Below, piece by piece: positions 12,857 to 23,531 of a stretch of 64,000 bases of DNA (the stretch's first letter is position 1; every line of letters begins with the position of its first letter). The position numbers and the translations under genes were made by a program. The stretch covers positions 10,512,613 through 10,576,612 of the forward strand of contig CM119268.1 in assembly GCA_051294375.1 (NCBI GenBank), in the 5' to 3' direction. Source of the DNA: Paraspadella gotoi. Lineage: Eukaryota; Chaetognatha. Below the pieces are notes generated by a model that made no database searches, was not told the DNA's origin, and saw nothing but the letters and a program-made list of their open reading frames with translations.

Positions 12857-15800
12857 AGTGGAGAGAGAGAGAGAAATAGAGTAGAGAGAGAGAGCTTTTG
12901 CTTAATTGCTTATGGTCTGCAATGGTCGAAGAATAGGGTGTAATCGGGTCTGTCTGTCTGTCTGTCTGTAATCGTGGTTTGTCTTTCGAGTCAGTAATCT
13001 TCATTTCTTTAATGACCTTCAGACGCTTCTGGATTGACAACCTCCTCTGCGAGGGCGACGAGAAACGAATCTCGTCCTGCCGCTTCGACGGATGGGGTCT
13101 CCATGACTGCACCTTGAAGGAGGCCGCCGGCGTCAGGTAAGCATTCGTTTGTCGCGCTGCTTGACAGGTGCGTAACTGGTGAAAAGTGAACGTTATTCTA
13201 TCGTCCACCAAACCGCCAGGTGCAACGAGCAGATGCGAAACCGTAACAACACTTCCCGAAGTAGCAGCCGCACCGGCCAAAACGGTCGCGAAAGCTTAAG
13301 CGACGACGATGACGGAGGCAAAGCAGAGGCTTCATCGTCGTCGTTGTCAACGTCGTCGTCTACATCCTCACTGACGTCTTCGTCATCGTCGTCGTCTTCG
13401 AAGGCTCTCGTCTCGGACGAGGCGCTGCGGTCGCTCGAGTCGTCGACGATGACGTCGAGGAACTCCGACGGAGACTCCATCATAGACATCATGAAGAAGC
13501 TGCTGCTGGCAAGAAGGCGCCAGAGCAGGAGGAAGAGCGACGAATCGGCGGCGACGGCGACGACGACGAAAGGTTTGACATTTTATGAGATGGCGCTGCT
13601 TGAAATCAGAATTTTTGGCAGAGAAGCCGACGGATCAAGTTTTCTGTTTATAAATTTGTGATTTTTTTTTCATCGAAATTGTGTTAAAATTTCTTTCCGT
13701 TGCGTTTTTAGATTTTTTTTGGTTAATAAACAACGATTCTTTAAATAATATATCGTTGTTTATAATTATAAAGACAGCTATCATTTAAGGATGAAACTGC
13801 AAGCTGATAGGTTGATTCCGGTTCCATGCTTGACCAATCAGGATTCGGCGATTCCATTTCAGCGGAGATCGCCCGAGTCTCCGATCCGATTTGCTTTTGG
13901 TGGCTTGATACTCCTGCGATGCTATGAATAGATTTTATTCAAATTCTATATTTAGTTTTTAATTCTGGCTAACAACGATTAAAAAAATGTTGTCAATAGC
14001 CTGAATAGGTTAATAAAAAGATATAAAGCGACGGAGATTTGTTAAGAAACTCTGAACTTTGAAGTTAGAATTTTATTAATGCTCTTTCTATTTTAAATAT
14101 ATTTCAGCCGTCGCCTTCTCCTCTTCCTCTTCCTCTTCCATCTTCACAAACCCATTAGCTCCCATCTCTTCAACGAGGCCTTCATCGAGTCCTGGCTCTC
14201 CTCCGGTTGCTGCGTCAACGTCGGTAACTTTAGCAACGACCGTAGCAACGACGCCATCGACGACGTCTACGACGACGACGACGACGACGACAAAGTTGGC
14301 AACGGAAGCGACACTCGACATTCCCCTCATCTCCATCTCTGGCGTCGAAGAAGCCGACGGAGAGACGGAGAGCTCGATCCTCCAGCCGCCGCAGCCGGAG
14401 CAGCCGCGCAGCGGACCGCAGCCCCAAGGATCTCGCGGAATCTCTTACACGAACGACGACGGGAAGATGGAAGACGTCGTCGTCGAGGACGAAGACGACG
14501 ACGATGAGAACGACGACGCCGTCAACGAGGTGGAGAAAGCCACCGAGGACGGATTGGAGAAACTGGATGACACCTCGCTGATCAAGATCGAGGAGGAGGA
14601 AGAGGAGATGAAGAAGGAAGAGCTGGAGTTGGAGGAAGAGGAGGGGGTGTTCCTCGAAGACATGGATTATAAGAAGAAGAAGGTGGAGGAAAGGAAAGAG
14701 GGTGAGGTCGTGACAGAAAAAGAGGAAAAGAAGGAAACGACGGAATCTCCAACGGTTTCTCCACAATCTAGTCGAGACCCCGAGCGAACCACTTCCTTGC
14801 GGACGAGAGTCTTGGGCTCCGAAGCCGCCACCGGCCTCCAGGTAGTCGAGGTGGTGGTCGACGAAGCCGTCGACACCGTCCTTACCTCTTCGACGCCGCG
14901 CGACGCCGCCGACGCGGAGACGGCGTCGAATCGCGTTCCCGGCGCCGACGTTTTGGGAGGTGGCGTCAGTGGCGGCGCCGACAGTATCTCGCCGGGGCAG
15001 ACGGCGCGAGACGGCGCCTTCAACAGGATCGTGCCCAACAAGCGCGTCGGCGGCGTCGGGGGAGCGAGGGTAGGGATAAGTGCCGCTGTTGATCCGGCGA
15101 AGAAGAAGGTCCCTTGGGTCAAAGGTGAGGACAATCGAATCGGCCGAGGAATCGTTTTAGTTTAATTACATCAAACCTATTAGCTAAATCATTAAAACAA
15201 TATGTAGATGGCGTGAAATGACGCCAGGCCGTATTAAGAACTTAGATCAACTTTGAACGTCAAACTTTACCGACGAAATTTACATAGTATTAAAAATATT
15301 TTGACGGTTTATATATTGCAATAACGATGACCAATATTGGTCTTCAGGCGAAGCGATGAAAGGCGTTCGCCTGACGAACGGGCGTCATGCGCAGGAAGGA
15401 CGAGTCGAGGTTCTCATCGGGGGAAAATGGGGACTCGTCTGCGGCGACGGGTTCGGCATGATGGAGGTAAAGAAAAAAATTTGCATATTGCTGGAATTGT
15501 TGGAATAATTCTCACATTCATGTCAGCCTAATTAGTAATTACATGTTTTCTTTCTATGAAAATTTGATCTTCTGCACTTTCTCTTTGCGAGGATTAGTCT
15601 TCATTTTTGTATCTAATACAAATTCTATCTTTTTCAAATTCAACCATTGTTTTTTATCTTATATTTTCGAATAACGAAATTTATCTATTAAAACTCTGTG
15701 ATTGCTTGTAATTGTCACTTTTTTTTTGAACAACAGTCATAGACCCATTCCACAATCCACATATTTTTGACTGTCACTCAAGTTTTCCCCCTCGTCTCCC

Positions 15801-18164
15801 CAAGGTGATCGTCATCTGCAAATCCCTGGGTCTCGGCGCGGGAGGCAATCCCGTGCAGACGACCTGGTGGGGAGGTGAGCTGGACGAGGTAGTCGTCAGC
15901 GGACTCACCTGCGGAGGAAAGGAAAGGTCGTTGGGCGAGTGTCGGTGGGACGAACCGGAACATACGCGGTGTCCGGGGAAGAAATCGATCGCCGGTGAGT
16001 CGGTGCGGGATGTGAGTTCGGGGGGGGGGTGCGGGAAATTGTAGGAAATGATATCCATTGTCATTATGTCATAATTGTATCGGTCAGAGGTAATAAAATA
16101 TTCCACAAGATTCTCTATACAATTTTTCTTGATAGTTTGCTCAAAGGAGTGAACTGTATTTAATGAACAGTGAACACCAAAAATTCTTATTCCTTACGCA
16201 AGATTATTTTTTCCAGGGGTAGCATTTGGATAAGACATATTTCTGACCCGTGATCACCCATCTCGACCTTTATTTTCTCCAGGCGTGGTGTGCGCCAACG
16301 ACCTTCCCGATCTAATGCCCAACGGTCGTCTGCTACAGTCTCATATCTACTTGGAGGATCGACAGCTGTGGTACCTTCAGTGCGCAATGGAGGAGAACTG
16401 TCTCGCCTCGGACGCGTACCTCGTGCGTCAGAGGGAATACAACTGGGCCTATCACAACAGGCGGCTGCTCAGGTCATTAATATTAACATCCTGATATAAC
16501 AACGACACATCACAATCCGTTCCGACCAACAGGTTTACTTCAAGCATCTTCAACAACGGAACTCAGGACTTTCGTCCATTCATTCCGAAGCACTTGTGGC
16601 AGTGGCACATGTGTCATATGCATTATCACTCCATGGAGGTCTTTACTCACTACGACCTCTTCGAACCGAGGTTCGTGTTTGCGATGATTGATGATGTTTG
16701 ATTCTTTCTATTTTTTGTCCTTATTGGTTTAAGGCCCGATGAGATTTTGTACATTTATCTAATTACCATATTGCAGGCGTAGATTTTTGTCCTACAAGTG
16801 TAAAAAAAAAACTGAATTAAAGTAAAGAGTTAGTGATAGGTTTCAAAAAGTAAAATAAGTGATTCATCAACAAATTTTAAAACGAGCCTTTAAACGATAA
16901 ATATAAAAGAAAATTAAATCCTGTTAAATTTCATCAGGTCGGGCGTCAAAGTCGCCGAAGGGCACAAGGCGAGCTTCTGCCTGGAGGATTCATCTTGCTC
17001 CGGTAACGCAAGAATTCGGTTTCAATGCGCCGGCTATGGTGACCAAGGAATATCGCCGGGTGAGTGATAAGGATGCACGGTGGGAGGGAAAGGATGGGAG
17101 CAATGCCGGTTCATTTGTGGAATATCTTCGAAGTTCTATTCGGGATCTTTGAAAACTGTCGAAGTTCGTAAAATAATTCGATGTTAATTTTTATTTTCTC
17201 GCGTCTTTTCCCTTTTTTTTCGTTTTATTTTGAATAATGCATCAAATTTGTTTCGCTTTGCATATAATTAAGACATTTTATTATTCTACCAAGTTATGAT
17301 AATGGGGATATTAAATCGAGGGCGAGGCTACCGTATTTGTACAGAAACCGCCTACAGTTGGAGATATTGGAGAAAAGAGCATTTTTACATAAAAAGTAAT
17401 AGTTATTTTTCTTAAAAATAGGTTTTTTTATTAGCTATTTTTCTCTAAAAATCAACATATACCGCCAACTCCGCTTCGTACTTCCAGACAATGAAAAAAG
17501 AAAAGGGAGAAAGAATGGGCGAACGAAAGGGAGAGAGTAAAGAGAGATAGAGAGAGACAGAGAAAGAAAGAGAAAGAAAGATAAAGAAAGATAAATAGAG
17601 ATAAATAGAGATAAATAGAGAGTTTCAAATTTTCAAAGAGTGAGACTCGCGATAGAAACGAATTCAACAAAAATACTTTTTCTACGTCCATTTCAACAAT
17701 TGGTTCATTTGTTTAATAAACTCCATCCACCGAACAGGCTGCGAGGACACCTACTGGGCGAGCATCGATTGCCAATGGATCGATATCACGGGCGTCCTCC
17801 CCGGAACCTACATCTTCCGTGTCTCCATCAACCCCGAGTTCAAAGTCCCTGAGCGCGACTTCGACAACAACGCCCTCATCTGTCAGCTTGACTACAACGG
17901 TGTCTCGGTCCTAGCGAGGAATTGCAGGTGGCGTATTATTGACTTTCTTTTTTTTTTTTTAGCTTATATAAGTTAGCGGCGAGTATTAAATTTTCTTTCA
18001 CTTCAATATATATCTAAAGGCCCTTCTGTATGCTTGCTTATTTATATACGTATTAAAACACGAATTGTGCATTTTCGTTATATAGGCTTGGCCCCGTCGA
18101 CTCGATGGAGTGGGCACCTCGAGGTTACACTCTTCCGAATCTGTGGCACACCTCGCGACGATGA
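12581..18164 (+). CDS. Lysyl oxidase homologue with two SRCR domains (LOXL2-like), N-terminus missing
   Basis: This is a copper- and quinone-dependent amine oxidase that would act outside the cell, oxidising lysines of collagen-type matrix proteins for cross-linking. Eleven exons were seen, all phase-compatible: 12581-12770, 13023-13136, 13220-13572, 14108-15124, 15348-15466, 15805-15994, 16283-16472, 16533-16670, 16938-17059, 17738-17927, 18086-18164 (stop TGA 18162-18164). Together they encode about 900 residues. Order: SRCR domain ([28 protein letters not shown]), a roughly 455-residue Ser/Thr- then Asp/Glu-rich linker, a second SRCR ([22 protein letters not shown]), then the catalytic domain. 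That domain has the copper motif [13 protein letters not shown], the cofactor lysine in [13 protein letters not shown] and the partner tyrosine in [13 protein letters not shown]. The first exon opens directly on an SRCR core, so a signal-peptide exon must lie upstream. One base is missing near 12727; copy 1 has it. Family LOXL2-4 normally has four SRCR domains, so two with a long acidic linker is unusual. Confidence 0.93.
12771..12892. repeat. (GA)n microsatellite starting at a LOXL splice donor
   Basis: The GTGAGA donor of the first SRCR exon runs directly into about 120 bp of GA repeat (in copy 1, 5072-5160). A (TGTC)n tract follows at about 12950-12968. Confidence 0.9.
13797..13925. repeat. 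Dispersed CCAAT-containing repeat in LOXL intron 3
   Basis: This stretch (CTGCAAGCTGATAGG ... CTCCTGCGATG) matches 51076-51199 next to the Gag relic with moderate divergence, and is also present in copy 1 at about 6068-6193. It contains ATTGG/CCAAT-type boxes in both orientations. It could be a fragment of an LTR U3 region left in the intron. Confidence 0.6.
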
Positions 18165-18815
18165 CGACAGGCGGCCCCCGGGGATTTCTGTAGTTTTGAT
18201 TAATAATCGCTGTCACCTTCGCAAAATCCTTTCTCAATTTACTTCTCATTCTTTCATCTCTCCTCCGGCGAATCAACCAATGACTGCCAGTTTTTTTGTT
18301 TTTTTTTTATTAGCCGGTGATCTTGTTTGCCGACCACGATTCTTTATATTACGCTAGTTGAAATAATTCTTAAAAGTATTGCCTAATCCCGTGTACAAAA
18401 GAAGCTTTTGATTTGTTGTAAATTATCGCAAGGTATATCGCCCTCGATTAAAGTTGATACTATTGTTTTTGTTTTACTTGTTGATTGTTGCAAATACATT
18501 CGCTATGAAAAAAAACATTTTATTTCAGTCTAATTGATAATATATTTGAATCAATCAGAGGGCCAATAGCAAAATCTTGCAAAATTAATATATAACAATT
18601 CAATGTAGTCTTAATTATTGTAACAGTCACTTAGTAACTTTTTTTTTAAAAATAATCTATAATCATTAACCCATCACACACGTACATATATGACGCTTGT
18701 AAATAATCACAAGACTAAAATCAATTTGTATTTACAGAAAATTAACCGACAATCACCAACGTAAGTAAAAATTTACTATAAGGACACCAAAATAGAAGCG
18801 TGAGCGTTTATTTTC
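18165..18815. other. Convergent intergenic region between LOXL and vWA-kinase genes
   Basis: This AT-rich spacer lies between two genes transcribed toward each other. It should hold the LOXL 3' UTR. A minus-strand AATAAA (18807-18812) lies three bases beyond the stop of the neighbouring minus-strand gene and could serve as its polyadenylation signal. I see no other gene. Confidence 0.5.
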
Positions 18816-20801
18816 TCAAAGCAAAACCGTAGCTGACAGGGGAGGCAAAACGCCAACCGGTTGTTGAGAGTACGTTTTCAAACCCATCGCCGCGCAAACC
18901 TGGTTGCAAGCGTGAGTCTGAAAAAACAGTTTGACTCCTTCTTCCGCCAGATTCATTTCCCCGAAGCGCGTCAACGCCTTGCTGTGAATCACGGGATCCG
19001 TGAGAACCACCGAGGTTCCGTTTTTTATCCCTTGAAGATCCACGACGATCAAGTAACCATCGGTGATGTCGTAGGTCCAGTGGCTGAAGGCCTGCATGGA
19101 GGCGCTGAAGTCTTCTTCATTGACCCAGCCCCAGTTGTTGTTGAACTTGCGATAGTCGCCTCCCATGTAGGGCTCCTTAGCGGAGTATGTCTCTTCGCCC
19201 TTAATGAAACGGACGAGCTCGCTCTGCAGGTAGGTCAGCTCCTTAACACCGTTTGGTTTGATTTTGTTGAAAACCCTAGCCATGTAGAATGCGACAGCTT
19301 GAACCTCCATTTCGCAAAACAACTTCTGAAAAACTTGGTTTTTGCTTGATTTTCTCAGAAAACTTTTGATAACGCTCATCCGGTCTTCGTCTTCGCCGTC
19401 GAGCCGATCCTTGGCGTAAAAGGCCGCTTTGAAAGCGCCGTGGGCGAACGGACGTGGCGCCGTTCTGACGAGCCCCTTTTGGGTATTAATCTTGAAGTCG
19501 TTTCTGATAACGTACAAGACATGGGCTTTAATGTTGCCCGCAGGCTGAGGAATCTCGAACGAGTAAGACTTGTACTCTTTCTCCTCGATCGAGTTCCAAT
19601 CATCGGGCATTTCGGTTACCAAGTCGACGGCGACGCGATCATCGACTCCCGGTCGCCGACTCGTGATTAGATCCTCGCTCGCGGAGATCGAGGACGAAAT
19701 AGTCTTCGAGATCGAATCTAGAAAGACGTCGAGAGACGCCGCGGGACACACATTGATCCAGCCATCGTCGCGGCGCATGATCTTTTTGAACTCGGAAATC
19801 ATCTTGTCCGTGTTATTAGTGATTTTGAAGAACATGTAAGAATCAATTAGCTCTCGCAATCTCGGCAGCAAATCCTCGGCTGTCAATCCGTTGGGGTCAC
19901 CGTCCTCGTGATCGTCCCGGGTCAAGTTGTGAAATCTCCTGCCGTGACACGGCGCGTCGGTCACGTGGAGAAGGACCTTCGTCGGAGAGCTCCATCCTAA
20001 TTCCGTCACCTTCTTGAATCCTCCAAAGACATCTTCGGGTCCATCGCCGCCGCCCGTCGCTTCCACGCCCGCTACGAACTCTTTGAACTCCTCGACGGAA
20101 TTCGTAAAGTCTCGGACTTCGAACTGGCCGTGAGACGAGCCCGCGTCGCAATGATCCCGGTAGGCGACCATGGCCAGATTCAGCTTGAGGTATAAATGCT
20201 TTTTCTTTAAATCGTCGACCAAATTCGTGATCTTGTCGCGGACTCCCCTGATATGACCGTCCATGCTGCCGGTGGCGTCAATAAGGAAACAGGCGTCGAC
20301 GGTGCTCGCTCTTTTGATATTTCCAATCAGCTCCGCGATTTCTTGTCGACGTTCGAGAATTTTTTTATGCTTGAGCCTCTCCTTGAAGATGTCGTCCTCC
20401 AACATCTTGCTCTGGGCGTTTTCGGCCGCCGTGGAGTTTTCTAACCGGTTGTTTTCCCTCCTCAGCTGCTCCAACTTCATCCTTCGCTGCGCGTTCCTGT
20501 TCCCGGCCGCACGTTCTTGAAGCAATCGTTGTTTTCTCTCTTCCTCCTTTTTCTCTTCCAATACAAAGGCCTCGTCGACGCTGTCCAGAGGTTCTTCGCT
20601 GATCGTATTGAACATTAACTTCATGGCGCCGGCGGTATCGTCTTCCTCGCGGCGATCGTCCTCCTTCCGCCGCTCGTCTTCGCCTTTGAACTTCGACGAG
20701 TCGATGGCATTGAGCGTCAACCTGGCAGTACGAGGCCGAGGCTTTTCCCCTGATTTCAAATTAGCAAAAAGTTTTGCCAAAAATTCTTCTTTTTCCGCCA
20801 T
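18816..20801 (-). CDS. vWA domain plus alpha-kinase protein, VwkA type, intronless
   Basis: A single open frame of 661 residues runs from ATG 20801 to a stop at 18816-18818. Residues about 1-165 are charged and helical (Glu/Arg/Lys-rich, probable coiled coil). From about 170 a von Willebrand A domain begins with a MIDAS-like DATGSM and continues through the GGGDGPEDV loop. The C-terminal part, from about 430, is an alpha-kinase (atypical kinase) domain: GAFKAAFYAK, GGDYRKFNNNWGWV, FSHWTYDITDGYLIVVDLQG, LTDPVIHS and the zinc-binding FFQTHACNQVC. In the family, alpha-kinases phosphorylate Ser/Thr in helices; Dictyostelium VwkA, of similar size and architecture, affects myosin II and contractile vacuole function. 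No intron is seen, unlike the neighbouring genes, which could mean retroposition or simple intron absence. An AATAAA overlaps the region just past the stop. The next gene upstream, also minus strand, is a ZZ kinase. Confidence 0.92.
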   Translation of the reverse strand: MAEKEEFLAKLFANLKSGEKPRPRTARLTLNAIDSSKFKGEDERRKEDDRREEDDTAGAMKLMFNTISEEPLDSVDEAFVLEEKKEEERKQRLLQERAAGNRNAQRRMKLEQLRRENNRLENSTAAENAQSKMLEDDIFKERLKHKKILERRQEIAELIGNIKRASTVDACFLIDATGSMDGHIRGVRDKITNLVDDLKKKHLYLKLNLAMVAYRDHCDAGSSHGQFEVRDFTNSVEEFKEFVAGVEATGGGDGPEDVFGGFKKVTELGWSSPTKVLLHVTDAPCHGRRFHNLTRDDHEDGDPNGLTAEDLLPRLRELIDSYMFFKITNNTDKMISEFKKIMRRDDGWINVCPAASLDVFLDSISKTISSSISASEDLITSRRPGVDDRVAVDLVTEMPDDWNSIEEKEYKSYSFEIPQPAGNIKAHVLYVIRNDFKINTQKGLVRTAPRPFAHGAFKAAFYAKDRLDGEDEDRMSVIKSFLRKSSKNQVFQKLFCEMEVQAVAFYMARVFNKIKPNGVKELTYLQSELVRFIKGEETYSAKEPYMGGDYRKFNNNWGWVNEEDFSASMQAFSHWTYDITDGYLIVVDLQGIKNGTSVVLTDPVIHSKALTRFGEMNLAEEGVKLFFQTHACNQVCAAMGLKTYSQQPVGVLPPLSATVLL

Positions 20802-21157
20802 ATTGACGCTTCAATGTTTACTCGTAAGATCGATCTAAACTAAAATTAAAAACCAAACTTAGTTAGATATCAGAATACACAATTCTATTTATACAAACTA
20901 TGAACCCAAAAACTAAATTATAATTGAAAAAAATTTCGTAATTATAATATTCAAATATTCACAAATGTGACCAGTATGTTCCTTCTGCTATCAATGTTAT
21001 AAAATTGACATTCAGATTTTAAAAAGCTAATCCTTTTTTTTTTAACCTAAAACACCCAAAAAATCTTTTAAATTTACATGTTATCATTTTTCAAATTCTA
21101 CAAATTCAATGTCTTTTTCAGTCACCCTTACAAGCATCGCTTCAGTCCCCGGACCAA
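20802..21157. other. Spacer between minus-strand genes
   Basis: This AT-rich stretch presumably carries the 5' flank of the vWA/alpha-kinase gene and the 3' UTR of the first ZZ kinase. No coding signal was noticed. Confidence 0.4.
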
Positions 21158-22370
21158 TCAATCCTCCAACAATGCTTTCATCAACATGAGCATGGCCAAT
21201 TTACTGGCATCACCCTGACCCTTAGGCGGTCTAATAACCGTCATGTTGTGCTGCTTGTGTCGATTCTTGTTGAAGCAAGTGGAACAAAGATCGTAATTGT
21301 CGCATTCGACGCACTTGAAGCGATTGCCGTACACCTTTCCAGAGCAGCCATCGCATCGAACTCCAGGATGACGACCCTCGGAAGAATCTTTCTCATCCTC
21401 TTTGCCCCCACTCGTCTGTTCTTGCCTCCGATCCCTCGAGCACTGCTTGACAATATCCAGAGCTGTAGGCCGATCGTTTGGATCCGGCAGCAGCATCTTC
21501 ACGATCAACTCTCGCAAGGGTTGAGAGTAAAATCCGGGGAGAGGGTTGTCCGCTCCTTTCCAATTGACAGCGGGGAATTTAAGAAGGTGCTCCCCGTTGT
21601 TGCAGTAGAAAGCCATGACGGCGCCAAAGGACCAAATGTCGGCGGCGAAGCTGTACTTATTACCTAGCAGAACTTCGGGCGCCATGTAGATCATTGTTCC
21701 TGCTTGGGTGTGGGCGTAGAATTTTGCCCTGTCGTCGGGGACTATGAGCTTGGCCAGGCCGAAGTCGCCTAACTTCCAAGAGATGCCATCTCCGTCATTG
21801 ACCCCTGAAAGGCAGAAATAACCCTAATTAACCAGAAGAAAATGAATGAAACTGAAATAATGTTTTTCACCCAAAATGTTGTCCGGCTTGAGGTCTCGGT
21901 GCATGATGTGCTTCTCGTGCATGTAATGAAATGCGGAGGTGAGATGAGAAATGAAGCGCCACGTGTTAAACTCGGCACCGAGACCGCGACGCCACCGCGC
22001 CGCGTCGCTCTCAAACTTTTCCACGTGTTTCGTCAAAGTGCCAAAGTTCGCGAATTCCATCAGGATGAAGATGGCGCCCTTCTTTTCAAAGGAGCCTTTG
22101 TACCTGAGATAATTGCTCTTTGATGACATGAAAAGGCGGATGAAAAGAGACATTACTGTGCCGCATTTACCCGATAATGTTGTCGTGTTCGCATTCCTTG
22201 AGCACTTCAATTTCCTTCAGCGCAGATTTGTCCGGATTCTTCAAATGTTTTAAAGCGTAGGTCTGACCGTCTTTCCTCACTTTGTAAACAGAGCCGAATT
22301 GACCCTCGCCGAGTTTGACGGGATTTCCCGACGAGCCGAGTATCATGCTAACATCAAATTGCTTCGCCAT
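21158..22370 (-). CDS. Ser/Thr protein kinase with C-terminal ZZ zinc finger (paralogue 1)
   Basis: Three exons on the minus strand: 22370-22171, 22103-21871 and 21804-21158, phases 2 and 1, giving 359 residues. The kinase domain is complete and looks active: glycine loop GEGQFGSVYKV, lysine in YALKHLK, HRDLKPDN, DFGLAK and MAPEVL. After a short charged linker comes a ZZ-type zinc finger of about 45 residues (CDGCSGKVYGNRFKCVEC, then CSTCFNK and the His pair HKQHN). ZZ fingers typically bind protein N-termini or SUMO/histone tails, so the kinase probably docks on a partner through it. The extreme C-terminus (LAMLMLMKALLED) is shared with paralogue 3. I cannot place the kinase in a named family. 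It heads a tandem array of three related genes on the same strand. Confidence 0.9.
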
Positions 22371-22419
22371 GACAAAGGTTTGGCATTAAACTTTCTAAAA
22401 ACAAGTTAGAGCAAACAAT

Positions 22420-23309
22420 GTCGGATCTGCCCACGATCATTAACGGTAATTAATTAATTAATTAATAATTAAATAATTCAAATTAATTAAATAATTCAAG
22501 TTAATTAATAAAGTAATTAGCCAATTAATTAATTAATTTGATCCCACATATTTGTTTTTAGGTCTTTTCGTCACTAACCACGACAAAAGCAATGACGACG
22601 ATGAGAATAATGCCGATAACGATTGACTTGATTGATTGACTGATTACTTAATTATGGAATAATTAATTGACTAATTGATTAATTAACTGATTAATTATTT
22701 GATTAATTAATACATCTTGCATTTACATTTAATATAAAAAGAAAAAGAAGCATAATCACTTAGTGAAACAGTTTTTTTGTTTTTTTTATTTAAAATTATT
22801 TCCACTCAAACAATTCCATTGAAACTTTATTTCCAGCTTAATCACACACTTTCCCACCCACATACAAAATTTCAGGTCAATCGCCCCATCCACTCATAAG
22901 CAATTGGTGTTCAAATAGTGAAATATATTTTTTTTTCCATTTAAACTCATTTCCACTCGGATGATTCCATTAAAACTTCATATCCACTATCCAGCTCAAT
23001 CACACACTTTCCTACCCACACACAAAATTTCATTCCAATCTATCCATCCAATCACGAGTAATTGGTATTTTTTGCTAAGGTGGGACGGATGGACGGAGGG
23101 ATGGACGGACGGAGGGAGGGAGGGACAGATGGACGGACGGACGAACATCATCTTTTGTGCATAATTTATCATAATTCGATGTTCTGACATGATATAAATG
23201 AGTGCCCGACAAGATTGAGGGCGGACTGGGGATTGGGCGGATTGGGGGCGGACCGACAGACCGACAAAGTGAATTATAGAGTCGGGATCTGCTGATAAGC
23301 AGATCCGAC
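22420..23309. mobile_element. Dispersed repeat with GTCGGATCTGC terminal inverted repeats (copy A)
   Basis: One end carries GTCGGATCTGC (22420-22430) and the other GCAGATCCGAC (23299-23309). Inside are AATTAATTAA-rich palindromic sequence and two diverged tandem copies of a roughly 130-bp unit (about 22790-22925 and 22935-23060; shared core CACACACTTTCC). The right end is also an imperfect hairpin (23281-23309). A related copy lies in inverted orientation at about 62176-62661. The shared sequence runs slightly past the TIR (GAGCAAACAAT), so exact borders are uncertain. No transposase is present; it is probably a non-autonomous DNA element. The element begins about 50 bp upstream of the start codon of kinase paralogue 1. 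Confidence 0.65.
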
Positions 23310-23531
23310 TAAAAATAAACGAAAAAAATTATTAACAAAAAGTAAACTTTAACAATTACTACCACATGTACAGAGAAAAGAAAAACTACTATCAATTATC
23401 AATCAAATTATCAATTATTCAAATAAAGAAAGTCCAGGCAACACAAAGACTAATATTTTTCGTGTCGATAAATCCCAAAGTACGCTCGGTATTATTTCTT
23501 CTATTAAGTTAAATCAAAACTTAACATATTC

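Larger units (their letters stand above)
8909..16658. repeat. Copy 2 of the duplicated LOXL block
   Basis: This block matches 1286-8883 throughout. It has cleaner coding exons, but it is not error-free: one base is missing near 12727 in the first SRCR exon. Before the first exon (8909-12580) it holds (CT)n and (GA)n tracts (about 9729-9780, 10056-10114, 10397-10455, 11000-11058) and no recognisable exon. The LOXL signal-peptide exon was not identified in either copy. Confidence 0.85.

Noticed and set aside
18861-20838. Several + strand frames opposite the vWA/alpha-kinase gene
   Set aside because: Shadows of a 661-codon minus-strand frame with clear domain motifs.
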